Below are positions 1 to 8,890 of a DNA stretch of 64,000 bases, piece after piece. A model generated the notes under the pieces. It made no database searches, was not told the origin of the DNA, and saw nothing but the letters and a program-made list of their open reading frames with translations. The position numbers were made by a program, and so were the translations under genes. The number at the start of each line of letters is the position of its first letter. Position 1 is the first letter of the stretch. The DNA comes from CAWCWK01 sp963842125. Lineage in GTDB: Bacteria > Pseudomonadota > Alphaproteobacteria > Rhizobiales > CAWCWK01. The DNA is taken from NCBI GenBank assembly GCA_963842125.1, contig CAWJFE010000005.1, positions 1,674,001 to 1,738,000 on the forward strand, given 5' to 3'.

Positions 1-2844
1 CCGAATGCGCCGCGCGATCCGCTCGGCGCGGGCTGTGATCCGGGTGTGAAGCCCGAAAGTCAGGCCGTAGCCGCGAGCGTTGATGGCATCCACCACTCGG
101 TCTATTCCGTCGGCCGGGAAGGTCGCGATGTGAAGAATCGGACCGAAGACCTCCTCGGCCATGTCTTCGATGCCCTGGACGCGCACGACCGAAGGACCGA
201 AGCCGTAGCCCGGCCCGATGTCGGAGAGCCGCTTCAGCAACCGCCCCTGCGCGGCGGAGGCATCGACATAGGCTCGGAAAGCCTCGTGCGCACCCGCATC
301 GATGACCGGCCCGACATCCGTCGACAGCATCCAGGGATCGCCTAGCCGCAGCGCATCCATCGCGCCGTAGAGCATTGTCGTCAGAGGCTCAAACACGTCC
401 TCTTGAATGTAGAGGATCCGAAGGGCCGAGCAGCGTTGCCCGGCGGACTGAAAGGCCGAGGCGACGATGTCGCGAACGGCTTGCTCGGGCAACGCCGTCG
501 AATCGACGATCATCGCGTTGAGCCCACCCGTCTCGGCGATGAGTGGCGCTGCGGGCGACGCGGAGGCCGCCATTGTGCGGTTGATAGCTTGCGCGGTCTG
601 GGTGGAGCCCGTGAAGCAGACTCCGTCCAACCGGGCATCGCTCGTCAGCGCCGCGCCCACGACTTCGCCGGCGCCGGGCAGAAGCTGCAACGCGGAGCGC
701 GGTACGCCCGCTTCGTGCAGCAGGCCTACTGCGAGAGCGGCGATGAGCGGCGTCTCCTCGGCCGGCTTCGCCAACACGGCATTGCCCGCGGCGAGCCCGG
801 CGGCGACCTGTCCGGTGAAGATCGCGAGAGGAAAGTTCCACGGGCTGATCGAGACGAACCGACCGCATGGCGTCATGGGCCTCAGCCGTTCCGCCTCATC
901 GGCATAGAAGCGCAGGAAGTCGACGGCTTCGCGCAGTTCGGCAATGGCATCCGCGACCGTCTTCCCGGCTTCCCGGGTCAGAAGGGCGAAAATCTCGCCG
1001 AACTCGACTTCGTAAAGGTCGGCGGCGGCCCGAAGGATGCCGGCGCGCTCGCTCTCCGATACATCCCACACGGCTGCAGCATCGTAGGCGAGATCGACGT
1101 GCTCGACGGTGGCGTTCTGCACCTCGCCTACGATGTCGGACGGGTCCGCCGGATTTGTCGCCGTGAGGGTTTCGCCGCCGATGCGATCAATGGCGAGAAT
1201 TGGACCCGCCTTCCAACGCGTCGCTCGATAGGGCGTCCTAGCGGCATCGATAATGGCGAGATCGTTCGGGTCACTGAGATCGAAGCCGCGCGAGTTCCGG
1301 CGCGGCTCGAAGAGGTCGGCCGGGGCTGCGATGGCCCGTGCGGGCTCCAACGCGCTCTCGAACGGGTCGGCGACCACCGCTTCGGCCGGGACCGATTCGT
1401 CGACGACCTGATTGACGAAGGACGAGTTCGCGCCGTTCTCCAGCAGTCGCCGGACCAGATAGGCCAGAAGCTCGCGGTGCCGGCCGACGGGTGCGTAGAT
1501 GCGGCAGCGGGTGCCGTATTTCTTCGCGACGTTGGCGTGCAGCGCTTCGCCCATTCCGTGCAGACGCTGGAACTCGAACGCGGCGGCCCGCCCGTCCGCG
1601 ATGTCGAGGATCGCGGCGACGGTGTGGGCATTGTGGGTCGCGAATTGGGGGTAGATGCGATCCGTCTTGGCGAGCAGTTGTGCGGCGCACGCGATATAGG
1701 AGACGTCCGTCGCCGCCTTGCGGGTGAACACGGGGAAGCCCGGCAGGCCCTCCACTTGCGCGCGTTTGATCTCCGCATCCCAATAGGCGCCCTTCACCAG
1801 CCGCACCATGATGCGCCGATCGAGGTCCTCGGCAAGGGCATGCAGCCAATCGATGACGAAGGCGGCGCGCTTGCCGTAGCCCTGGACGACGACGCCGAAT
1901 CCGTCCCAGCCTGCGAGGTCCGGCTCCGCGAGGACGGCGGCGATCACGTCGAGTGAGAGTTCGAGACGGTCGGCCTCTTCCGCGTCCACATTAAGCCCGA
2001 TGCCGGCCGACTTAGCAGCTTCGGCGAGGCCGAGGACGCGCGGGACGAGTTCGGCCATCACCCTATCGCGCTGGCTCTCTTCATAGCGCGGGTGCAGCGC
2101 CGACAGCTTGATCGAGATGCCCGGGTTGTCGCGAATGTCGTCGGATGTCGCACGCACGGCGAGGGTGGCGATCGCATGTCGGTAGGAGGCGAGAAAGGCG
2201 TCGGCATCGGCCGCCGTCATCGCGGCTTCGCCCAACATATCGTAGGAATGGGTAAAGCCGTCGCGCTCCAGCTTCGCGGCCCGCTCGGCGGCCTCCTCGA
2301 TCGACTGGCCTAGGACGAACTGGCGGCCCATCTCCCGCATGGCACGCGTGACGGCCTTGCGGATCACCGGCTCCCCGAGACGCCGCGCAGCGTTGCCGAG
2401 GAGGCTGCCCGCCTCGCTCTTCGCCAGCACACGACCTGTGAGAGCGAGGCCTAGGGTGGAGGCGTTGACGAGGGCCGAGGCAGAATGGCCGAAATGCGAG
2501 AGCCAGGCCCCGGGCGCGATCTTGTCCTCGATCAGGGCATCGACGGTCTCCGCATCCGGCACACGAAGCAGGGCCTCGGCGAGGCACATGAGGGCCAGGC
2601 CTTCGTCGGTGGAGAGGCCATACTCGGCGAGGAACACCTCCATCAACCCAGGCTCGCTCGCCTCCCGCAAGTCCGTCACGAACCGCGCCGCCTGGTGGCC
2701 AATGCGCGCACGGTCGGCAGACGAGAGATCTGCGCTCTTGATGAGCGAGCGGACGAGCGCATCCTCTGGCGCGCGAGTGTGATCCCGTATGCGCTCGCGA
2801 AGCGCGTCGAGGGTTGCGGGTTGATTGGCGGCGAACAGGCTCAT
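1..2844 (-). CDS. putA: Bifunctional proline dehydrogenase / glutamate-semialdehyde dehydrogenase PutA (partial, C-terminus beyond left edge)
   Basis: PutA oxidises proline to pyrroline-5-carboxylate with FAD and then to glutamate with NAD. The minus frame is open from the ATG at 2844 to the window edge, 948 codons. Relatives without accessory domains are about 1,000-1,050 aa, so only the extreme C-terminus should be missing. The proline-dehydrogenase barrel shows QFATHNAHT near residue 400. The aldehyde-dehydrogenase half shows the general base in LIAETGG (E771) and the nucleophile in SAGQRCSALR (C805), 34 residues apart as in active enzymes. The N-terminus begins MSLFAANQPATLD with no ribbon-helix-helix segment, so this is not the self-repressing trifunctional form. 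The divergent Lrp-family gene at 2942 is the natural regulator. Confidence 0.96.
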   Translation of the reverse strand, partial: MSLFAANQPATLDALRERIRDHTRAPEDALVRSLIKSADLSSADRARIGHQAARFVTDLREASEPGLMEVFLAEYGLSTDEGLALMCLAEALLRVPDAETVDALIEDKIAPGAWLSHFGHSASALVNASTLGLALTGRVLAKSEAGSLLGNAARRLGEPVIRKAVTRAMREMGRQFVLGQSIEEAAERAAKLERDGFTHSYDMLGEAAMTAADADAFLASYRHAIATLAVRATSDDIRDNPGISIKLSALHPRYEESQRDRVMAELVPRVLGLAEAAKSAGIGLNVDAEEADRLELSLDVIAAVLAEPDLAGWDGFGVVVQGYGKRAAFVIDWLHALAEDLDRRIMVRLVKGAYWDAEIKRAQVEGLPGFPVFTRKAATDVSYIACAAQLLAKTDRIYPQFATHNAHTVAAILDIADGRAAAFEFQRLHGMGEALHANVAKKYGTRCRIYAPVGRHRELLAYLVRRLLENGANSSFVNQVVDESVPAEAVVADPFESALEPARAIAAPADLFEPRRNSRGFDLSDPNDLAIIDAARTPYRATRWKAGPILAIDRIGGETLTATNPADPSDIVGEVQNATVEHVDLAYDAAAVWDVSESERAGILRAAADLYEVEFGEIFALLTREAGKTVADAIAELREAVDFLRFYADEAERLRPMTPCGRFVSISPWNFPLAIFTGQVAAGLAAGNAVLAKPAEETPLIAALAVGLLHEAGVPRSALQLLPGAGEVVGAALTSDARLDGVCFTGSTQTAQAINRTMAASASPAAPLIAETGGLNAMIVDSTALPEQAVRDIVASAFQSAGQRCSALRILYIQEDVFEPLTTMLYGAMDALRLGDPWMLSTDVGPVIDAGAHEAFRAYVDASAAQGRLLKRLSDIGPGYGFGPSVVRVQGIEDMAEEVFGPILHIATFPADGIDRVVDAINARGYGLTFGLHTRITARAERIARRIR

Positions 2845-2941
2845 CGGTCGTTCCCTCGGCAAGACTGCTGACAGCCTATCATTGTCGGCATGGGTCATTC
2901 GACCTATGACGGGTCGTTGACAGGCAATTTGGCTGAATCCA

Positions 2942-3424
2942 ATGGGTGTATCCGGCGATGGCGCCGCAAGATCGATCGATCTCGACCCGTTCGACCGCCG
3001 CATCCTTGCGATTCTGGCCGTCGAGGGACGAGTGTCGGCCACGGCGCTGGCGGAGCGGATCGGCCTCAGCAAGACGCCGACGCAGGCGCGGCTGAAGCGA
3101 TTGCAGGAGCGGGGCGTGATCCTCGGCTTTCGAGCCGTCGTGAACCACGCGCTACTCGATCGCGACCATGTCGCCTTCGCGGAGGTCAAGCTGACCGACA
3201 CGCGGGAGGCAGCCCTGAGCGCCTTCAACGATGCGGTTGCCATGGTCCCCGAGATCGAGAGTTGTCACATGATCGCAGGGGCGTTCGACTATTTGTTGAA
3301 GGTCCGAACGCGCGACATCGCCGCTTACCGACGCGTGCTGGGCGAGCGCATCTCCGCGCTGCCGCACGTCGCCAGCACGTCGACCTATGTTGCGATGCAG
3401 ACAGTGAAGGACGGATCTAGCTGA
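2942..3424 (+). CDS. putR: Lrp/AsnC-family transcriptional regulator, probable PutR
   Basis: A 160-residue Lrp/AsnC protein. An N-terminal winged helix-turn-helix (DLDPFDRRILAIL then LSKTPTQARLKRL, about residues 13-60) is followed by a RAM ligand-binding domain (about 75-150, with the typical CHMIAGAFDYLL). It starts 97 bp from, and divergent to, putA. In several alphaproteobacteria a divergent Lrp-type PutR activates putA in response to proline, so this role is inferred from family and position. Its stop overlaps the tail of the convergent DUF2848 gene by 8 nt. Confidence 0.88.
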   Translation: MGVSGDGAARSIDLDPFDRRILAILAVEGRVSATALAERIGLSKTPTQARLKRLQERGVILGFRAVVNHALLDRDHVAFAEVKLTDTREAALSAFNDAVAMVPEIESCHMIAGAFDYLLKVRTRDIAAYRRVLGERISALPHVASTSTYVAMQTVKDGSS

Positions 3425-4100
3425 CGTTGGGCAGCGTGCGGATCGCGTATTCGAGTTCGATCGTACGATCGGTGTGCGAGTCTTCGAGCCGGCAGCGGAA
3501 CCGCGCGGCGGGCAGTATGGCACCGGTGACGGTCGGGACCGTGCCGCAAAGGACGGCGAGCGGGCCCGACGGGCCGACGGCCGTCGCGTCTCGCGCACCG
3601 GTCAGCAGTTCGTCGAGCGGGCGCATCTGCCCGAGAGTGCCATCCTGATAGAGCGTCCATTCACCCGTCGCGTTCGCGATCCAAGAGCGCAGGCGAAGGT
3701 CTTCCAGGCGATCGCATACGGATGCGTAAGTCCAGGCGTAGCGTGCGATCGGCTTTGCGCAGGCCTGCTTGGAGAGCGCGACGGAGTGGGCTTCGAGCGC
3801 GCGGTCGGTGTGGTCCGACGCAAGACCGATCAACAGACCGTCCGGGCCGTCGATCAGGAATGGCTCGGCTTCGCCGGAGGTTTCCTTGCCCACGACTTCG
3901 ATAGACCCTGCTTGCATCAGGAGGCTCGTCGCCACACGGTAGTAGAGCGGCACCGTGCTCGGCGGCGCGACGCCGATGGCGGCGAGTTCGTCGATGTGGT
4001 GCCGTACGGCGCCGGCGTCACGCCCGGTCCAGCCCGCGACGACCGTGCTGGTGGGCGCGATGTCGATGGGCGTGTCGTCCAGGGCGAAGGTCAGTGTCAT
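3417..4100 (-). CDS. DUF2848 family protein
   Basis: A 227-residue soluble protein of the DUF2848 family, recognised from its overall sequence (N-terminal MTLTFAL, central KPIARYAWTYASVCDRLEDL, C-terminal RTIELEYAIRTL). The biochemical function of the family is unknown. There is no signal peptide or membrane segment. It starts 10 nt after the TRAP large-permease stop and is the last gene of the LysR-DUF1445-dctPQM unit, so it probably acts on the imported substrate or a product of it. Its tail overlaps the convergent putR. Confidence 0.75.
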   Translation of the reverse strand: MTLTFALDDTPIDIAPTSTVVAGWTGRDAGAVRHHIDELAAIGVAPPSTVPLYYRVATSLLMQAGSIEVVGKETSGEAEPFLIDGPDGLLIGLASDHTDRALEAHSVALSKQACAKPIARYAWTYASVCDRLEDLRLRSWIANATGEWTLYQDGTLGQMRPLDELLTGARDATAVGPSGPLAVLCGTVPTVTGAILPAARFRCRLEDSHTDRTIELEYAIRTLPNVS

Positions 4101-4110
4101 CGTCGGCTCC

Positions 4111-5385
4111 TCATCCGCCCAACCACAGGGCGAGACCCGGCACAGCTATCAGCGCGGCGGCCATCAGCAGCATCACGCCGACGAACGGCGCGGCGCCGAC
4201 CATGACCTCGCTCATTCGCCCGGTCTTCCGCGCAGCCTGCACGACGTAGAGGTTGAGGCCGACGGGGGGCGTGATGAGCGCCATCTCGATGAGAAGGATG
4301 AGGAGGATCCCGAACCAGACCTTGTCATAGCCGAGCCCTGCGACGATCGGCACGACGATCGGGATCGTCGCGACCATTAGCGACAGCGTCTCGATGAAGA
4401 AGCCGAGAACGATATAGAGGCCCACGATAATCAGCAGCGTCGCGAGAGGGCTCATGTCGAGGCCGGTGAGAAGGCTCTGCAACTGACGACCGAGTCCGGC
4501 GGATGCGAGACAGTAGTTGAGGAAATAGGCCGCCGAGATGACGAGGATGATCATTGCGGTGATCCGCATCGTCCCCAACAGCGCCTCGACGACCCAGCCG
4601 AGCCGGATGCCGCTTTGCACCTGTGCGATCACGAAGGCCATCGCGACACCCAGGGCCGCGCTCTCCGTCGGCGTCGCCCAGCCGAGATAGATCGAGCCCA
4701 CGACGACGAGGAAGAGAATGGCGATGGGAATGAGAGAGGAAAGACCTGAAATCCGCTCAGACCAGTCGGCCGTGCGTGTCGGCCCTCCGAGGCTGGGACG
4801 CCATTTGCAAAGGAGGACCGTGACGACCATGAAGCCGAGCGCCATCAGCAATCCGGGCACCAGGCCGGCAAGGAAGAGGCGTGGGATCGAGGTCTCGGTC
4901 AGGAAGCCGTACACGATGAGGTTGATCGACGGCGGGATCATGATGCCGAGCGTTCCACCGGCCGCGATAGCGCCGGAGAAGAGGCGAGGATCGTAGTTCA
5001 GCCGCTCGGCCTGCGGCATCGCTACGGTCGCCACCGTAGCCGCCGTCGCGACGGACGACCCGGAGGTCGCTGAGAAGAGCGTCGCAGTGCCGATATTCGC
5101 ATGGATGAGGCCGCCGGGCAGCCAGGAAAGCCAAGCGTCGAGGGCCTTGTAGGTGCGCTCCGCAATCCCCGCGCGCACCAGCACTTCGCCCAAAAGGACG
5201 AAGAACGGGATTGCGATGAGGAGCGAGGCGTTCATCGCCGACCAGACGACCTGGCCAAGCCCACGAATGAGCGGGAAGGGCGACACGAAGACATCGATAC
5301 CGATGCCGAGGACGAAGAGCACGACGCCCACCGGCAGCGACAGGGCGAGGAGCCCGAAAAGGGCGGCGGTCACACCGGCGATCAC
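4111..5385 (-). CDS. dctM: TRAP transporter large permease (DctM family)
   Basis: A 424-residue polytopic inner-membrane protein, the ion-coupled subunit of a tripartite TRAP importer. About a dozen hydrophobic segments are visible. Family hallmarks are IPFFVLLGEVL near the N-terminus, IMIPPSINLIVYGFLTE mid-protein and LITPPVGLNLYVV near the C-terminus. The ATG overlaps the dctQ stop in an ATGA motif, implying translational coupling. Ten nucleotides later the DUF2848 gene begins. The substrate cannot be read from sequence; the neighbours suggest an organic or amino-acid-derived acid. Confidence 0.93.
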   Translation of the reverse strand: MIAGVTAALFGLLALSLPVGVVLFVLGIGIDVFVSPFPLIRGLGQVVWSAMNASLLIAIPFFVLLGEVLVRAGIAERTYKALDAWLSWLPGGLIHANIGTATLFSATSGSSVATAATVATVAMPQAERLNYDPRLFSGAIAAGGTLGIMIPPSINLIVYGFLTETSIPRLFLAGLVPGLLMALGFMVVTVLLCKWRPSLGGPTRTADWSERISGLSSLIPIAILFLVVVGSIYLGWATPTESAALGVAMAFVIAQVQSGIRLGWVVEALLGTMRITAMIILVISAAYFLNYCLASAGLGRQLQSLLTGLDMSPLATLLIIVGLYIVLGFFIETLSLMVATIPIVVPIVAGLGYDKVWFGILLILLIEMALITPPVGLNLYVVQAARKTGRMSEVMVGAAPFVGVMLLMAAALIAVPGLALWLGG

Positions 5386-5954
5386 GAAACCGACTCCAAC
5401 TCACCGCGAAGGCCGATGGCGCCCTCTGCCAGATCGCGCTGCCCGCGCACCATGAAGAGTGTACCGATGACGACGAGCGCGATGGCGCAAAGTGCGAACC
5501 ACGTCCAGCCGAGAACCCAAACACCCTGCGGAATCCAGAGCGGCGTCTCTAACGGCGTGTTGGCGCGCGAGCCCCGATCGAGCGTCACGAGGAGGACGCG
5601 CCAGCCGTGCCACGCGACGAGCGTCGCGACGGCGGCGAGAGCGCCCATGGAAAGGATGTCGAGGCCCGCGCGCATCGGAGAGCCGAGCCGGCCGTGGAGG
5701 AGGTCGATCCGCACATGCGCACGCTCCAGCAGCGCGTAGGCGAAGCCCCAGGCGGCGATGCCCGCCATGACGTAGCCGGAGATCTCGTCCGTGCCGCCGA
5801 GAATGCCGCCCACCGTGCGCCGCAGCGTGACCTCGATGAGGATGAGGGCGGCCGTCCCAAGAAGGACGACGCCGCAGACGATAGCGATGCCGCGATTGAT
5901 CCGGGCAAGGATGGAGACGGCGCGCCGGGCGCCGCCTCCGGTGTGCGTTGACAC
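5382..5954 (-). CDS. dctQ: TRAP transporter small permease (DctQ family)
   Basis: The four-helix small membrane subunit of the same TRAP importer, 190 residues if started at the GTG at 5954. That GTG lies one nucleotide after the stop of the reconstructed dctP frame, and a longer in-frame start at 6011 would run back into dctP, so GTG is preferred. Hydrophobic segments lie at about residues 20-40, 60-80, 95-115 and 145-165. The family signature is visible as DEISGYVMAGIAAWGFAYAL followed by ERAHVRIDLL. It overlaps dctM by 4 nt. Confidence 0.88.
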   Translation of the reverse strand: MSTHTGGGARRAVSILARINRGIAIVCGVVLLGTAALILIEVTLRRTVGGILGGTDEISGYVMAGIAAWGFAYALLERAHVRIDLLHGRLGSPMRAGLDILSMGALAAVATLVAWHGWRVLLVTLDRGSRANTPLETPLWIPQGVWVLGWTWFALCAIALVVIGTLFMVRGQRDLAEGAIGLRGELESVS

Positions 5955-5955
5955 G

Positions 5956-7007
5956 CTACTGGACCTGAACGCCGACGGTCGCGCCGACGGTCTCGTTCCA
6001 GCGGGTCGCATAGGCTTCGCCAGCGCGCTCGGCCCAGTCAGGCAGCACCTGCTCCTTGAGGACCGTCTCGGCGCGCGCTGTGTCCGCCTCGGAGGGCTCG
6101 ACCAACGTCATCGAGGCGGCTCGCCGGAGTTGCAGGTGCCGCTGCCCGTAAGGCAAGCGATGTCGTTGGCGAGCGCGTCGCCGGCCGCGTCCCAGGCGGG
6201 GCCTTCGAGGCCGGAGGCGATCTCGGAGGAAATGAGGGTCTGCGTCGCCTCCGGCAGCGAGTCCCACTTCTCCATGTTCATAGCCGTCACGACGGCGTCC
6301 CAGCCGCCGAGCGGCAGCGTCATCAGATGGGTCGAGCTCTCCCACCAGCCGGCGGAGTAGCCGGAGCCAGAGCCAGTGATGGCGCAGTCGATGACGCCGC
6401 GCTCCAACGCACCCGGAACCTCGGAGAAGGCGACGTTGACGCCCTCGGCACCGAGCGCCTCGAGGAAGAGGGTCGTCATACGGCCCGATCCGCGCACCTT
6501 CTTGCCGGCCAGATCGTCGAGGCTCGCGATCTCCGCGTTGCAGAAGACGACCTGCGGGGGGTAGGGCGCGATGGCCAGAAGCTTGGAGCCGAAGCGCTCG
6601 GCCATGATGTCTTCCACCATGGGCCGCGCCGCATCGACCATCATCCGCGCTTCGGCGGCGGAGGTCGCGACGAGCGGTACGTCGAGCCCTTCGAGCTCGG
6701 GCGCATCGCCGACCGTATAGTCGGCCACCGTCGCTCCGACGTCGAAGACGCCATCATCGAGGAGACGGAAGACATCGCCGCCGGCCACGCCCATCTGATC
6801 GAAGGTCGTGAGGTTGACGGTGATCGCACCGCCGGAAGCGGCCGGCAGGGTCTCGGTCCAGAACGGCGTCTCGAACTGCTTGTAGAGCGGAAGGCTCGAC
6901 CAGGAGCCGACGACGGCGAGTTCGACGGGCTCGATGGTCTGTGCGATGGCAGGTGCCGACGCCGCGATGGCGGTGGTGGCGAGCAGGAGGGTAGCCAGTG
7001 TCTTCAT
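5956..7007 (-). pseudogene. dctP: TRAP transporter solute-binding protein (DctP family), interrupted by a one-base frameshift
   Basis: The periplasmic binding subunit of the first TRAP system. It has a clear signal peptide (MKTLATLLLATTAIAASAPAIAQ) and a DctP fold with KKVRGSGRMTTLFLEALGAE. As sequenced, the frame from 7007 stops at 6108 after 299 residues (ending CNSGEPPR). The rest of the family C-terminus (ASMTLVEPSEADTARAETVL to GVQVQ, stop at 5956) continues in the frame reached by adding one base near 6110-6120. The restored join would read GEPASMTLVEP and give about 350 aa, normal for the family. The start overlaps the DUF1445 stop (ATGA). Either a sequencing slip in a G/C-rich stretch or a genuine loss-of-function mutation is possible. 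Confidence 0.85.
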
Positions 7008-7903
7008 CGTTCATTCTCCTCTGAGAGACGGTTGTCGGCCCGCTTCTTTGGCGGCGGGCTCTCTTGAAAAAGCGGTTCGGTCGGAAACGTCGTCAGGCCG
7101 GCGGCCTTCACGTCGCAGACCAGCATGTGGCCGGGCGCGTGCGTGATCGCGAAGGGGAGACGCGCCTGACGCAAGGCCATCTGGGGCGTGACCCCGCAGG
7201 CCCAGAAGACGAGGATGTCACCGGGCTCGATGACCGGCGGATCCCCGAACTCCGGCGCGGCGATATCGCGGATGCCGAGGGTCGCCGGATCGCCGATGTG
7301 GACAGGTGCGCCGTGTGCCAACGGTTGACGGTCGGAGAGGACGACGGCGCGGATCGCGGCTTCGGCCGGCATCGCGCGCAGCGTGACGACGAGGGCCCCG
7401 GAGAAGGGGCCGGACGGGCTCGTCTTGCGGTCGGTCACGTACATGGGCACGTTGCGGCCGGCTGCGATATGTCGGACAGGCAAGTCTTCGGCCAGCAGGC
7501 TCTCCTCGAAGGAGAACGAGCAGCCGAGCGCGAACGTGACGAGATCACCGCGCCAGAGATCGCGAATGTCCGTCATTTCATCGGCCTCTTCGCCATCGCG
7601 AAATATGCGGTAGCGCGGCACATCGGTGCGGATGTCGAGGTCGTGCGCGAGGGCGGGAAGCGACGGATCGCCCGGTTCGCTCACCCCGACGAGGGGGCAG
7701 GGTTTCGGATTGCGGGCGCAGAACCGAAAAAAGTCGTTCGCCGCATTCTCCGGAAGGATGACCAGATTTGCCTGCAGCATCCCAGGCGCGTGGCCGGACG
7801 TCTGACCGGTGAAGGCACCCGTCCGCGCGGCGGCGCGCAAAGCCATCGACGAGCCGAAGGCCGGCTCCTCGGACGGCAACGGGAGAGGTGCGGCCAGGGA
7901 CAT
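7004..7903 (-). CDS. DUF1445 / YcsI-family putative hydro-lyase (D-glutamate cyclase-like)
   Basis: A 299-residue cytoplasmic protein of the DUF1445 family, annotated in relatives as putative hydro-lyase or D-glutamate cyclase-like. Conserved blocks are QANLVILPENAANDFFRFC, RNPKPCPLVGV, ALGCSFSFEESLL, RNVPMYVTD and ITHAPGHMLVCD. It lies between the LysR gene (72 nt upstream) and dctP (4-nt overlap), so it is co-transcribed with the TRAP genes. The inferred role is first-step metabolism of the imported acid; the true substrate is unknown. Confidence 0.85.
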   Translation of the reverse strand: MSLAAPLPLPSEEPAFGSSMALRAAARTGAFTGQTSGHAPGMLQANLVILPENAANDFFRFCARNPKPCPLVGVSEPGDPSLPALAHDLDIRTDVPRYRIFRDGEEADEMTDIRDLWRGDLVTFALGCSFSFEESLLAEDLPVRHIAAGRNVPMYVTDRKTSPSGPFSGALVVTLRAMPAEAAIRAVVLSDRQPLAHGAPVHIGDPATLGIRDIAAPEFGDPPVIEPGDILVFWACGVTPQMALRQARLPFAITHAPGHMLVCDVKAAGLTTFPTEPLFQESPPPKKRADNRLSEENER

Positions 7904-7975
7904 ACCGCAACCCTCACCGTCACGTCCGATGCTGTCAAGAGATATTATTGGCGGTCCACCGATCTTCTGGAAGGA

Positions 7976-8842
7976 TCAATCGAGGGCGGCGAAGGCGGCA
8001 TCGACGTCCGCGCCGAAGTCTTGCACCCGGCACAGCGTGAACTCGAGCGGCGAAAGCTTCGCGTCCTCGTCGACGTCGAGTGCGACGATCCGTCCAGCCG
8101 CGACTGCGTCCGTGGCCATCGATCGGGGCAACGTCCCGATGCCGACACCGTCCGCGACGAGGTTCATCACGGTGGCGAGCGACGCGCTACCGTGGAGAAG
8201 AGGCACCGCGATATCGGGCCGTGCGAAGAGCCGCTCGACCTCGCGAAACGGCAACGTCTCCTTGGAGAATGTGACGACCGGATGAGCGGCGATGTCGGCC
8301 AGGCTTAGCCGTCCGCTTAGTCCGAGTGCCGGCGCCGCGTACCAGTCGAGATCAAACCGGCCGATCGCGCGCCCGATGGCCCTTGGCGGCATGAACTGCT
8401 TCATCAGCGCCGCGACATCGAGTTCATCCGCCACCAGCTTTTCGGCGAGGCGCGCGGATGTGTCGACGGCAAGCTCGATCCGAAGACCCGGCGCCGCGTC
8501 CTGCAGCGCTTTCATGATGGCAGCCATGCGGGTGTGGACGATCGTCTCCGCCACGCCTAGGCGCAGCGTGCCGTGGGAGCGATCCTTACCGGCGAAGCTC
8601 TCAGCGATCTGATCGCGCAGGGCGACGAGACGCTCGATCTCTTCGAGAAAGCGCCGCCCCTGCGAGGTCAGGCGGACCTGCCGCTTGGAGCGATCGAACA
8701 GGAGGACGCCGAGCTTGCGCTCCAGCGTCGCGATCCGGTTGGAGACCGCCGATTGAGAGAGATTCAGCGCCTGCGCGGCGGCCCTGAAGCCGCCGCTGCG
8801 CGCCACCTCGCGCATCATCTCCGCATCGCGTATTCCGAACAT
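7976..8842 (-). CDS. LysR-family transcriptional regulator
   Basis: A 288-residue LysR-type regulator. The N-terminal winged helix-turn-helix is AQALNLSQSAVSNRIATLER (residues 23-42) followed by LGVLLFDRSKRQVRLT. The effector domain spans about residues 90-285. It is the first gene of the minus-strand unit LysR-DUF1445-dctPQM-DUF2848 and probably controls it. Placement in the same direction as its targets, rather than divergent, is less common for LysR regulators. Confidence 0.9.
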   Translation of the reverse strand: MFGIRDAEMMREVARSGGFRAAAQALNLSQSAVSNRIATLERKLGVLLFDRSKRQVRLTSQGRRFLEEIERLVALRDQIAESFAGKDRSHGTLRLGVAETIVHTRMAAIMKALQDAAPGLRIELAVDTSARLAEKLVADELDVAALMKQFMPPRAIGRAIGRFDLDWYAAPALGLSGRLSLADIAAHPVVTFSKETLPFREVERLFARPDIAVPLLHGSASLATVMNLVADGVGIGTLPRSMATDAVAAGRIVALDVDEDAKLSPLEFTLCRVQDFGADVDAAFAALD

Positions 8843-8890
8843 CGCCGGGTGATGGCAGGAACGCGGGGCGGAGGCAATGCGCGTCGGAGA

